Below, in pieces: positions 1-6,308 of a stretch of 6,511 bases of DNA (the stretch's first letter is position 1; every line of letters starts with the position of its first letter). This DNA is from an uncultured Actinomyces sp. GTDB lineage: Bacteria > Actinomycetota > Actinomycetes > Actinomycetales > Actinomycetaceae. The position numbers were made by a program, and so were the translations under genes. The stretch lies in NCBI GenBank assembly GCA_900556405.1, contig USPB01000112.1, positions 1-6,511 of the forward strand, in the 5' to 3' direction. The notes under the pieces are model-generated. The model made no database searches, was not told the DNA's origin, and was given only the letters and a program-made list of their open reading frames with translations.

Positions 1-24
1 CCGGGGGTGTGGGATGATGCGGGT

Positions 25-1029
25 GTGCGTTTCGCAAAACTGACTTTGACCACACGCCGCTTCCCCAACCTCGTCGCGACTGGGGTGGCGGTCCTCGCGC
101 TATCCGCGTGCTCGTCGTCTTCTCTGCCCACCCTGACCGGATTCGCCGCCGTGCGCGACCAAGCGGCGCGTACGGAGTCGGCGGCTTCTGATCGAGCGAC
201 CCAGCTCGCCGAGGTCGCGACGGACTGCGCGTCCTGTTCGGCAGCTCTGCGCGCCGTCGCCTCTGCGTCACACGAGCGCCTTGAGGCGCTGGGCGGTCTG
301 TGGGACCCGTGGGGAGGGACAACGCCCGAGGGCGCTTCCGCTCCCACCGCCGTGTCCGAGGCGCCCACCGACGTGTCCGCATTCGTCGCGTGGCTAGCCC
401 GCACGGCAACCCGCGACCTGGAGATCGCTGCCGACACGAATCGCACGAGCGCCGAGGAGGCCCGCACCCTCTCAGCTGCGGCACTGGGCCGTTACGCGAG
501 CGCGGTCACTATTGCCCAGGCGTATGGCATTGACCTGGATGCGGGGCTAGACCAAGCGCTCCTTGTCAACGACCGTGTGAATGCGGCCTCGCGCCACGGA
601 GTCCAGACCTGGGCAATCGATCTTTTCGACGCGCCGGGAATATCAGCGTCGTTCGCCCCCACGGGCAAGGATTTGGCATCGTCTCAGGAGCTGTCGAGCG
701 CGGTCGCCACCTGGGATTGCACGGCGTCGACTCTGCCGCAGGCGCAGGTGAGTGCGGGCACGCTGACCGACGCATACGCCGTATCGGGCGAGCTCCTCGC
801 GCGCGCCGATGTCGCACTGCGTGCCGGAGCTGCCGACACGCGAACGCCTCGCTGCACACTTGGTTTCCTCGATGCACCCTCCCTGGCATCAAACCTGCTC
901 GCGGCGGACTCCGCCATGCTCGCCAGCAACTCCTCCGACGTGCGTGCGGCCGGGGCCAGCGCCGCGCTCGCGGACATCCAGCAGTGGGCTCCTCGCACGT
1001 CCCTGCCAGCCCTCATCGGTACGTGCTGA
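25..1029 (+). CDS. Putative secreted lipoprotein, function unknown
   Basis: I do not recognise the family. From the GTG at 25 the protein is 334 aa. The N terminus has the basic stretch RFAKLTLTTRR, a hydrophobic run LVATGVAVLAL and the lipobox LSAC, so Cys29 should be lipidated and the protein anchored outside the membrane. I preferred GTG 25 over the in-frame GTG 7 because the longer form begins with acidic MWDDAG, which is unusual for a signal peptide, and a GGGA lies ten bases before GTG 25. The frame is open to the window edge, so an outside start is possible. The mature part is rich in Ala, Ser and Thr and looks helical. A CxxC motif (DCASC, Cys68 and Cys71) is followed by a Trp/Gly-rich patch, GGLWDPWGG. 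Three more cysteines occur, the last being the final residue. It could be a ferritin-like helical lipoprotein, but I see no metal-ligand pattern. The gene is real with high confidence; function is unassigned. Confidence 0.8.
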   Translation: MRFAKLTLTTRRFPNLVATGVAVLALSACSSSSLPTLTGFAAVRDQAARTESAASDRATQLAEVATDCASCSAALRAVASASHERLEALGGLWDPWGGTTPEGASAPTAVSEAPTDVSAFVAWLARTATRDLEIAADTNRTSAEEARTLSAAALGRYASAVTIAQAYGIDLDAGLDQALLVNDRVNAASRHGVQTWAIDLFDAPGISASFAPTGKDLASSQELSSAVATWDCTASTLPQAQVSAGTLTDAYAVSGELLARADVALRAGAADTRTPRCTLGFLDAPSLASNLLAADSAMLASNSSDVRAAGASAALADIQQWAPRTSLPALIGTC

Positions 1030-1066
1030 CAGCGAGCACCTCGCCTCACAGGCACTTCCATACAGG

Positions 1067-1106
1067 CACGAGGGCCGCTCCCCCATCCCGGGGAGCGGCC
1101 CTCGTG
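1067..1106. terminator. Bidirectional hairpin terminator between convergent genes
   Basis: A perfect 17-bp stem (1067-1083 with 1090-1106) closes a 6-base loop. The arm reads CACGAGGGCCGCTCCCC. It lies 37 bases after the lipoprotein stop and 13 bases after the leuB stop on the other strand, so it can serve both genes. Only a short TTT follows on the plus strand, as is common for actinobacterial terminators. Confidence 0.88.
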
Positions 1107-1119
1107 TTTCGCGTGATTC

Positions 1120-2169
1120 TCAGACCCTAGCGGCGATGTCATCGCCGATCTGCGAGGTGGAGCGCACGAGCGGGTGACCGCTCGCCGCCGCCTGCGCGCG
1201 CGCTGCCATGTCGGCGTCGATCGCGGCGCGCACGCGCGCGGCTTCCTCGGCGTAGCCCATGAAGTCGAGCATCAGCGCGACCGAGGAGATGGTCGCGGTC
1301 GGATCTGCCTTGCCCTGGCCCGCGATGTCGGGGGCAGAGCCGTGCACGGGCTCGAACATGGAGGGGTACTCTCGCGAGGGGTTGAGGTTGCCGGACGCGC
1401 TCAATCCGATACCACCGGTCACGGCTCCGGCCTCGTCGGTGAGGATGTCACCGAACAGGTTGTCGGTGACGATGACGTCAAAGCGCGCGGGGTCGGTGAC
1501 CATGTAGATGGTGGCAGCATCGATGTGGCAGTAATCGACGCGCACCTCGGGATACTCCTCCCCCACCTCGTCGACGATGCGACGCCACATGTGTCCGGCG
1601 TTCACCAGGACGTTGTGCTTGTGGACCAGGGTGAGGTGCTTCTTGCGTGAGGCGGCCGCCTCGAAGGCGTAGCGAACGACGCGCTCGACACCGTAGGCGG
1701 TGTTGACGCTGACTTCGGTTGCGATCTCGTGCGGGGTGCCGACGCGAACGGCGCCACCGTTGCCGCAGTAGAGACCCTCGGTGCCTTCGCGCACGACGAC
1801 AAAGTCGATGTCGCCGGGGTTGGCCAGGGGGCTGGGAACACCCTCGTAGTACTTGGAGGGACGCAGGTTCACATAGTGGTCGAGAGCGAAGCGCAGCTTG
1901 AGCAGCAGCCCTCGCTCAAGGACGCCGGAGGGGACGGAAGGGTCGCCGACTGCGCCGAGAAGAATCACGTCGTGGCGCTTGATGGCCTCGAGATCCTCGT
2001 CGGTGAGAGTGTCGCCGGTCGCATGCCAGCGCTGCGCACCCAGATCGAAGTGGGTCGTGGAGTAGTCGACGCCCTTATCCGCCAGGACACGGTCCAGGAC
2101 TTTGAGACCTTCGGGGACGATTTCCTTGCCGATACCGTCGCCAGGGATTACTGCGATGTTCAGTGTCAT
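1120..2169 (-). CDS. leuB: 3-isopropylmalate dehydrogenase (leucine biosynthesis)
   Basis: This cytosolic enzyme oxidises and decarboxylates 3-isopropylmalate to 2-oxoisocaproate with NAD+, the third step of leucine synthesis. The ATG at 2169 gives 349 aa, the usual length for the family. The frame is open a further 59 codons upstream, but that part is low-complexity and crosses the preceding terminator, whereas MTLNIAVIPGDGIGKE is the classic start of the fold. Family positions visible are Arg93, Arg103 and Arg127 for the malate moiety, Tyr134 and Lys184 for catalysis, and Asp217, Asp241 and Asp245 for the metal. The signature NLFGDILTDEAGA begins at 237, and HGSAPDIAGQGKADP is the NAD-side loop. 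All expected residues are present, so it should be active. It lies downstream of the sialidase gene on the same strand but behind a hairpin, so it probably has its own promoter, which I could not place. No leucine-rich leader peptide was found. Confidence 0.97.
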   Translation of the reverse strand: MTLNIAVIPGDGIGKEIVPEGLKVLDRVLADKGVDYSTTHFDLGAQRWHATGDTLTDEDLEAIKRHDVILLGAVGDPSVPSGVLERGLLLKLRFALDHYVNLRPSKYYEGVPSPLANPGDIDFVVVREGTEGLYCGNGGAVRVGTPHEIATEVSVNTAYGVERVVRYAFEAAASRKKHLTLVHKHNVLVNAGHMWRRIVDEVGEEYPEVRVDYCHIDAATIYMVTDPARFDVIVTDNLFGDILTDEAGAVTGGIGLSASGNLNPSREYPSMFEPVHGSAPDIAGQGKADPTATISSVALMLDFMGYAEEAARVRAAIDADMAARAQAAASGHPLVRSTSQIGDDIAARV

Positions 2170-2177
2170 GGCTCCAT

Positions 2178-2185
2178 CTTCCCCC
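2178..2185 (-). promoter_or_regulatory. Ribosome binding site of leuB
   Basis: The minus strand reads GGGGGAAG, ending eight bases before the ATG at 2169. It supports the short start over the upstream in-frame extension. A second GGAG sits only two bases from the ATG and is too close to be the main site. Confidence 0.55.
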
Positions 2186-2256
2186 GCCCGAGCGCCCCGC
2201 GGCGGAATCGTTCCACCACGTGGGCCGTTTTCCGGGTGACGTCTCCCATAGACGAG

Positions 2257-2296
2257 GCCGGGGCCGGGAGGGCACGTACGCTCCCCCGACCCCGGC
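2257..2296 (-). terminator. Likely terminator of the sialidase gene
   Basis: A GC-rich imperfect hairpin pairs 2257-2272 with 2281-2296, with two mismatches, one G-T pair and an 8-base loop. It starts 14 bases after the sialidase stop and lies before leuB. There is no T run after it, so termination may be partial and some read-through into leuB is possible. Confidence 0.6.
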
Positions 2297-2309
2297 TCGG
2301 TCGCACGGA

Positions 2310-4529
2310 TCAGATCCACGCACCCGAGGGAGCGAAGAAATACCAACGGCCGTCGATCGACTGCCAGCCGGTGACCATGTGGCCGTCACCCGCGAAGTAG
2401 TACCAGGTGGAACCAATGTGCTGCCAACCGGTGAGCATGGCTCCCGAAGGGGCCAGGTAGTACCAGCTACCGGCGTACTGCCAACCGGTGAGCATCGCAC
2501 CCGAGGCATTGAAGAGGTACCAGGTACCACCGACCTGCGCCCATCCGGTCGCCATCGCTCCGGTCGCGGGGTCGAGGTAGTACCAGGCCCCATCATGGAC
2601 CCAGCCGCTGACGCGGGCACCGTAGGCGTTGTAGTAGCTCCACACGCCGCCCTGGTTGTCCCAGCCGGTGACCATCATGCCGTCTGCGCCGAAGCGGTAG
2701 GTGGCCTCGCCGATCGTGATCGTCTGGTTCGTCGCGTAGCTGGAGTCTTCCAGCTGCCACTTCCAGCCATTTCCAGTGTTGACCCAGTGCGCGGGGGTGA
2801 CCGCGGGCTGCGGGTCCGGGGTCGGCTCCGGCGCGGGCTGCGGGTCCGGGGTCGGCTCCGGCGCGGGCTCTTCGCCGGGGTCAGTCAGGCCGAGGTAGGA
2901 GGCATCCACGCGCATGAACTCGATGTTCTTGTAGCCGCCGGACTCGTACAGCAGGCCCCAGGTGCCATCCCCGAGGGGATGCAGCGTCGAGTAGGCCATC
3001 TCGCCGCTCTCGAAGACCGTGCCGTCGTTCCAGGTGAAGCCGTCGTCGTAGGAGACGCGGATGGTGCCGTTGGCTCGGGCGCTGGACGAATCGGCGTTGG
3101 AGAAGAGCAGGACGCGGGCGCGTGCGGAGCCCTCGGGGGCGTCCGGGTAGGCGCGCACGATGGAGGCGTTGTTACGCGGGTCGGTCAGGTCCCAGTTGTG
3201 GCGGAACGGGCCCCAGGTCTGTCCACCGTCGTAGGAGATGGCCTCGAGGCGCTGGCCTGCGGTTCCCTGCGTGCGAGAGTTGAGGAGAAGGCGTCCGTCG
3301 GAGAGCTCCACGACCTTGTTTTCGTCGGCGCTGCCCTCGGTGGGCGCGCCGGGCTTCCAGGTCACGCCGTGGTCGTCAGAGTAGACGGAGACGGCCATGA
3401 GCGAGGTGGTGCCGGAGTTGGCGACGGCGTACTGCTGGATGAGGCGACCGGCGTGGGCGCCGTAGCGCAACTGGATGCCTTCACCGGAGGAGGCGAAGCG
3501 CGTAAACCACTGGTCGGTGTGGCCTGCGGTCACCTGGTCGGTGATGGTGCGGGGGTTGACCCAGGTCTCGCCGTTGTCGTGGGATTCGACGACGTGGGCG
3601 TGCAGGATGTTGCGCGCTGCGGGGTCGGTACCGAGCTGGGACTGGAAGAGTCCGGCGTCGTAGGACTTGACCGAGAACAGGAAGATCGTTCCTGTGGTGC
3701 GGTCGACAACGAAGGAAGGATCGGAGTAACCGACTTTCTCCGCGCCGGGGGTGCCTGCGAGGGCGGTCTGGATGGGGGTCCAGGACTTACCGCCATCCTT
3801 GGAGATGCGGTAGATGATGGAGTTGGCCTGGGGCGCGTCCTGGCAGGTGTTGGGGCGCCCGTCCCACGCGGCGATGATCCAGCCGTTGTTGGCGGTGGTC
3901 AGCGCGGGGATGCGGTGGCAGCTGAAGCCGGCCAGGCCGGGGGACGCCAGGCGCACCTTCTCACCGATCGCGTAGTCGTGCGGGGTCTCCAGCGGGTCCG
4001 GGGCTGGCGGGCGCTCGCCCTGGGCGACGGTCACGGGGTCGGCGTTCGCGGTGATGTCACCGGCGATGACGTCTGTACCGTTGCGGTCGCGGGTGGCGGC
4101 CCACGTGGTCATCGGGGTGAAGGTTCCGGCCGCGACGTCATCGGCGGTCACGGTGTGGGTCGCGGTCGTGCACTGCTTGGTGGTGTGCGCAGCGAGGTTG
4201 TGCCAGCGGCAGTTGGGGACGCCGGTGGTCAGGACGCCGGACAGGTTCGAGGCCACCGGGAAGACGGTCAGAGCACTGTCTGTGTTGTTGGTGTAGGTGA
4301 CGGTGATGGTGATGAGGTCACCTTCGTACACCTTGTCTCCGTGGGAGTCGGTGCGTGCCACAGTGACGGTGATGGGGGCCGAACCTTCGTCGGTTACCGA
4401 GGCCGTCACCGGGGTTGCTGCACCGGTGTCACTGGTCGGGGTGGCGAGCGCGGGAACCGAGAGAGTCGCGCACAGCAGCACGGCTCCCGAGGCTGCCGCG
4501 AGGGCACGCCCGTAGTGGCGGAGGGTCAT
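2310..4529 (-). CDS. nanH: Secreted exo-alpha-sialidase with wall-binding repeats
   Basis: This GH33 neuraminidase (739 aa) cleaves terminal sialic acid from glycoconjugates outside the cell. The start at 4529 follows a strong GGAAGGA. A signal peptide (1-29, ending PALA) precedes a beta-rich domain at about 41-170 with Cys107 and Cys120. The catalytic propeller spans about 190-545 and has the RIP motif (Arg206) and five Asp boxes (243, 316, 384, 432 and 493, each SxDxGxxW). By motif spacing against the Micromonospora viridifaciens enzyme, recalled from memory, the arginine triad is Arg206/Arg419/Arg485, the acid Asp231, the nucleophile Tyr513 and its partner Glu403. A linker (about 552-578) repeats PAPEPTPDPQ. 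From about 582 to the end come W/Y/G-rich choline-binding-type repeats, and the protein stops at SGAWI with no LPXTG and no membrane tail. Attachment is therefore probably non-covalent. Catalytic assignment is very secure; the ligand of the repeats is inferred. Confidence 0.97.
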   Translation of the reverse strand: MTLRHYGRALAAASGAVLLCATLSVPALATPTSDTGAATPVTASVTDEGSAPITVTVARTDSHGDKVYEGDLITITVTYTNNTDSALTVFPVASNLSGVLTTGVPNCRWHNLAAHTTKQCTTATHTVTADDVAAGTFTPMTTWAATRDRNGTDVIAGDITANADPVTVAQGERPPAPDPLETPHDYAIGEKVRLASPGLAGFSCHRIPALTTANNGWIIAAWDGRPNTCQDAPQANSIIYRISKDGGKSWTPIQTALAGTPGAEKVGYSDPSFVVDRTTGTIFLFSVKSYDAGLFQSQLGTDPAARNILHAHVVESHDNGETWVNPRTITDQVTAGHTDQWFTRFASSGEGIQLRYGAHAGRLIQQYAVANSGTTSLMAVSVYSDDHGVTWKPGAPTEGSADENKVVELSDGRLLLNSRTQGTAGQRLEAISYDGGQTWGPFRHNWDLTDPRNNASIVRAYPDAPEGSARARVLLFSNADSSSARANGTIRVSYDDGFTWNDGTVFESGEMAYSTLHPLGDGTWGLLYESGGYKNIEFMRVDASYLGLTDPGEEPAPEPTPDPQPAPEPTPDPQPAVTPAHWVNTGNGWKWQLEDSSYATNQTITIGEATYRFGADGMMVTGWDNQGGVWSYYNAYGARVSGWVHDGAWYYLDPATGAMATGWAQVGGTWYLFNASGAMLTGWQYAGSWYYLAPSGAMLTGWQHIGSTWYYFAGDGHMVTGWQSIDGRWYFFAPSGAWI
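2313..2660 (-). repeat. About six choline-binding-type repeats in the sialidase tail
   Basis: Residues 624-739 consist of units of about 19-20 aa with the pattern GxWYYxxxxGAMxTGW. TGW or SGW marks recur at 621, 641, 661, 681, 700 and 720. A more divergent unit (about 582-623) precedes them, and the last unit ends at GAWI. In DNA this appears as imperfect 57-60-base direct repeats carrying GTAGTACCAG on the plus strand. The pattern matches the cell-wall-binding repeats of LytA/PspA-type proteins, which hold phosphocholine in aromatic cages between neighbouring units. Confidence 0.9.
2802..2869 (-). repeat. 30-bp tandem repeat encoding the sialidase linker
   Basis: Two identical 30-base units (2802-2831 and 2832-2861) are followed by eight bases of a third. 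Each encodes ten residues of the PAPEPTPDPQ linker between the catalytic domain and the wall-binding tail. As 30 bases keep frame, copy number could vary between strains and change linker length. Confidence 0.9.
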
Positions 4530-4535
4530 CGTTGG

Positions 4536-4542
4536 TCCTTCC
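4536..4542 (-). promoter_or_regulatory. Ribosome binding site of the sialidase gene
   Basis: GGAAGGA on the minus strand, six bases before the ATG at 4529. It fixes the start codon of the sialidase. Confidence 0.8.
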
Positions 4543-4566
4543 GAGATGAGTTGTCAATCAGCGGGC

Positions 4567-4584
4567 AGTGAGTCGTGACTCACT
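4567..4584. promoter_or_regulatory. Candidate operator palindrome in the sialidase leader
   Basis: AGTGAGTC-GT-GACTCACT has perfect 8-bp arms around a 2-base spacer. It lies between the proposed promoter and the ribosome binding site, at roughly +7 to +24 of the transcript. That position suits a repressor that blocks elongation or initiation. A short RNA hairpin is the alternative. Confidence 0.5.
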
Positions 4585-4597
4585 CTCCACGAGATTC

Positions 4598-4626
4598 ATC
4601 ATACAAATTTAGATGCTGACTAACCA
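4598..4626 (-). promoter_or_regulatory. Candidate promoter of the sialidase gene
   Basis: On the minus strand the -35 hexamer TGGTTA (4621-4626) and the -10 hexamer TATGAT (4598-4603) are 17 bases apart. The -10 matches consensus at five of six positions; the -35 is weak. It lies in an AT-rich island unlike the rest of the window, and would give a leader of about 60 bases. The -35 is inside a small palindrome, TAACCAGTTA. The weak -35 would fit a promoter that needs an activator. Confidence 0.5.
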
Positions 4627-4690
4627 GTTATAGGACAGATATTTTTATCAACGTCTAGGATAATTACCCCGCAACTTCGAGGATCGGCGT

Positions 4691-5914
4691 TCACCTGTCA
4701 GGCTGAGCGCCTGGAAATTCTCCCCCGCCGACCAACCAGCCATAGACACGCTCCAGCTCACGGACACAGACACGGATGTCATACTGAGCTTCCACGCCCC
4801 GATATCGCACGGCCTCAGCTCGACGAGCCTCGCCCCCTCGGTTAATCCACGCATCAATGACGCGCGCGAGCGAGCGCGGATTCCCCGCCTCGAACACACT
4901 CTCCTCTGTCAGCGCAAACTGACTGGTTGCCGTCAGAGGACCACACGCGAGAACAGGGACCACGCCGTGACGCAGCGCCTCAAGCACGCCGAGTCCCTCC
5001 ACCTCGATCCGCGCCGCATGCACGTAGAGATCGGAGCACTCCGAAGCCCGAGCCATCTCCCCCGCGTCCATAAAAGCAAAGCGAACAGGATGCGCGATCA
5101 CACCATCGCGCACGAGCCGATCCGCCTGGGCCCGCAGCTGTCGCTCGGTCGGACCTCGCCCCGCCAGGGTCAGCTCGATGGAGCGAGCATGAGAACTGAA
5201 GCGAAGCGCCCGCAGAATCGTCGCCTGATCCTTCTCGCGCGAAAAGCGCCCGATTGACAGCAGACGCACGACGGATGACCCTTCCCCCTTGCCCCCACTT
5301 TCAACGCTCACACCGCCCAGCGGAACACCATTAGAGAGAACAAAGAGCCGCGGAGAAAGCCCTAACGAGGAGGCCCGCCTCCATACCGATTCTGAAGGGC
5401 ACTGGAGCGCGCCGCACCGATCGAAAATGAAGCACTTCCACAGCCGGAGAATCGCACGATTCAGGGCAGCGCAACGATCGAGATAGACGGTGGCCGTGAG
5501 ATTTTCGGGATGAATGTGGTAGGTCGCCATCGCAGGCACGCCACGATCGCGCGCACGCCGAGCAACCACGGCCTGCAGCATGAAAGGCTCCTCCAGGTGG
5601 ACCACATCTGCCCAGCTGAGCGCTCGATCAATCTGGCGCCGATCCGAGCGAGCAAACGCGTAGCCCTGCGAGGCGATGAGGGACGCCAGAAGCGGAACAT
5701 GAAGATGTGGGAGAGGAAAGTCAGGAACGCCGATCCCACAATCATCGCCATCGCGCGGCGGCGCAGACAGCACGCGAACATCGTGCCCCCGCTCACGCAA
5801 CAGCGCGATCATGCGACGCGCGGACGCAGCGAGTCCATTCCCACGCGTGTAGAGGTCATTGATGACGAACAGGATCTTGAGCCGGGCGGATAAATCCACC
5901 CCCTGAGTAGCCAT
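4691..5914 (-). CDS. GT4-family glycosyltransferase
   Basis: This is a cytosolic or membrane-associated retaining GT-B enzyme that transfers a sugar from a nucleotide donor; donor and acceptor are not readable. The 407-aa product has an N-terminal Rossmann half (LKILFVIND at 12-20, then Gly/Ala loop TRGNGLAASARRM) and a C-terminal donor half. Arg223 and Lys228 in SIGRFSREK fit the donor phosphate clamp, and EVEGLGVLE (304-312) is the E-x7-E motif. YHIHPENLTAT at 132-142 resembles the YHxxPEN segment I recall from GT4 enzymes of Gram-positive bacteria acting on lipid or envelope glycans; this is a hint only. No membrane segment or signal peptide is seen. The ATG at 5914 lacks a ribosome binding site but has a -10 box exactly placed for a leaderless start; GTG 5899 is a weaker alternative. 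It lies 161 bases upstream of the sialidase gene on the same strand. No clear terminator separates them, so partial co-transcription is possible. Confidence 0.92.
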   Translation of the reverse strand: MATQGVDLSARLKILFVINDLYTRGNGLAASARRMIALLRERGHDVRVLSAPPRDGDDCGIGVPDFPLPHLHVPLLASLIASQGYAFARSDRRQIDRALSWADVVHLEEPFMLQAVVARRARDRGVPAMATYHIHPENLTATVYLDRCAALNRAILRLWKCFIFDRCGALQCPSESVWRRASSLGLSPRLFVLSNGVPLGGVSVESGGKGEGSSVVRLLSIGRFSREKDQATILRALRFSSHARSIELTLAGRGPTERQLRAQADRLVRDGVIAHPVRFAFMDAGEMARASECSDLYVHAARIEVEGLGVLEALRHGVVPVLACGPLTATSQFALTEESVFEAGNPRSLARVIDAWINRGGEARRAEAVRYRGVEAQYDIRVCVRELERVYGWLVGGGEFPGAQPDR

Positions 5915-5932
5915 GCCCCGATTCTACTCAGG
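5902..5932. promoter_or_regulatory. Inverted repeat over the glycosyltransferase start
   Basis: CCTGAGTAG (5902-5910) and CTACTCAGG (5924-5932) are perfect 9-bp arms 13 bases apart. The arms bracket the start codon, and one overlaps the proposed -10 box. If the transcript is leaderless, the upstream arm is not transcribed, so a DNA operator is more likely than an RNA hairpin. A chance match of this length in a window this size is not negligible; its position is what makes it notable. Confidence 0.4.
5921..5926 (-). promoter_or_regulatory. -10 box for a leaderless glycosyltransferase transcript
   Basis: TAGAAT on the minus strand matches TATAAT at five of six positions and ends six bases before the ATG at 5914, so transcription would begin at the A of the start codon. 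This explains the missing ribosome binding site. No good -35 is visible, as is common in actinobacterial promoters. Confidence 0.5.
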
Positions 5933-6000
5933 ACACCATGACAAGAATCGCTCACGCAGACACAAACAACACCGGCAGCCAATGATAGCAATCACTTTTA

Positions 6001-6029
6001 TTGACCCAGCGTCAAGTTACCGATAAACT
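6001..6029 (+). promoter_or_regulatory. Promoter of the small secreted-peptide ORF
   Basis: The -35 is TTGACC (6001-6006, five of six), followed by 17 bases and the -10 TAAACT (6024-6029, four of six). Transcription should start near 6036, about 30 bases before the ATG at 6067. The -35 lies inside an inverted repeat, TTGAC-N5-GTCAA (6001-6015), which could be an operator. Confidence 0.6.
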
Positions 6030-6052
6030 AGAAGTATCAATAAGAGTCTCAT

Positions 6053-6060
6053 AGGAAGGA
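6053..6060 (+). promoter_or_regulatory. Strong ribosome binding site of the small ORF
   Basis: AGGAAGGA, six bases before the ATG at 6067. It is as good a Shine-Dalgarno site as any in the window and is the main reason to treat the short ORF as translated. Confidence 0.75.
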
Positions 6061-6066
6061 AGAACA

Positions 6067-6189
6067 ATGCGTCCCTCTCGTCAAACCCTGACGCGTCTTG
6101 CAGCTGCTGCAGTTACCTCATTCGCCATCATTGCCCCGGTGCCCGCTGCCACCGCATCCTCTATTCGCTTCAACAGGGCACGCTCCTGA
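6067..6189 (+). CDS. Small secreted peptide precursor, or remnant of a secreted protein
   Basis: A 40-codon ORF from ATG 6067 to TGA 6187-6189. The product looks like a bare signal peptide. It has a basic n-region (MRPSRQTLTR), a hydrophobic core (LAAAAVTSFAIIAPVPA, residues 11-27) and a cleavage motif ATA at 28-30. Cleavage there leaves SSIRFNRARS, ten residues with three arginines and no acid. Promoter and ribosome binding site are both well formed, and a hairpin follows 56 bases after the stop. Two readings are open. One is a real micro-gene making an exported basic peptide, perhaps a signal. The other is the 5' stub of a larger secreted protein whose body was deleted. After the TGA the same frame runs only 12 more codons to another stop, and I see no recognisable protein there. 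It is divergent from the glycosyltransferase with a 152-base shared region. I do not recognise a family. Confidence 0.55.
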   Translation: MRPSRQTLTRLAAAAVTSFAIIAPVPAATASSIRFNRARS

Positions 6190-6245
6190 GCTACTGGCTC
6201 CAGTGAGTTAATCATCCCGACAATCTGATAGTCACCGCTTCATCG

Positions 6246-6308
6246 CGGATAGCTTCAAGCTCCGGCCTCGTTCCCACGTGGGAACGAGGCCGGAGCTTGG
6301 TCTATCCG
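6246..6308. terminator. Long palindromic hairpin between the small ORF and ilvC
   Basis: A perfect palindrome with 22-base arms (6256-6277 and 6278-6299) centres on CACGTG. After a small internal loop (three bases left, two right), a further seven pairs form between CGGATAG (6246-6252) and CTATCCG (6302-6308). It sits 15 bases past the ilvC stop and 56 bases past the small ORF stop, so it can end transcription from both sides. There is no T run. Confidence 0.8.

Noticed and set aside
2170..2309. A leucine-rich leader peptide or attenuator before leuB
   Set aside because: No short ORF with repeated Leu, Val or Ile codons is present on the minus strand.
2170..2346. A 59-codon N-terminal extension of leuB
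   Set aside because: It passes through the sialidase terminator and the sialidase 3' end, is low in conserved features, and the family's normal N terminus begins at the ATG at 2169.
1729..2400. A 223-codon plus-strand open frame across leuB
   Set aside because: It is antisense to highly conserved leuB residues, has no ribosome binding site and crosses a terminator.
2163..4571. An 802-codon open frame on the plus strand, antisense to the whole sialidase gene
   Set aside because: The opposite strand encodes a complete enzyme with all catalytic motifs. The antisense product is Gly/Val/Arg-rich low complexity and arises from the third-position GC bias of the real gene.
4627..4690. A terminator for the glycosyltransferase in the AT-rich gap
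   Set aside because: Only 4-bp stems such as GATA-AAAA-TATC and an imperfect GGTAATTATCC were found, too weak to call.
6190..6245. Continuation of the small ORF after a frameshift or premature stop
   Set aside because: The same frame gives only 12 codons before another stop, and nothing in the other frames looks like a secreted-protein body; a lone TGAGT at 6203 is not a site on its own.
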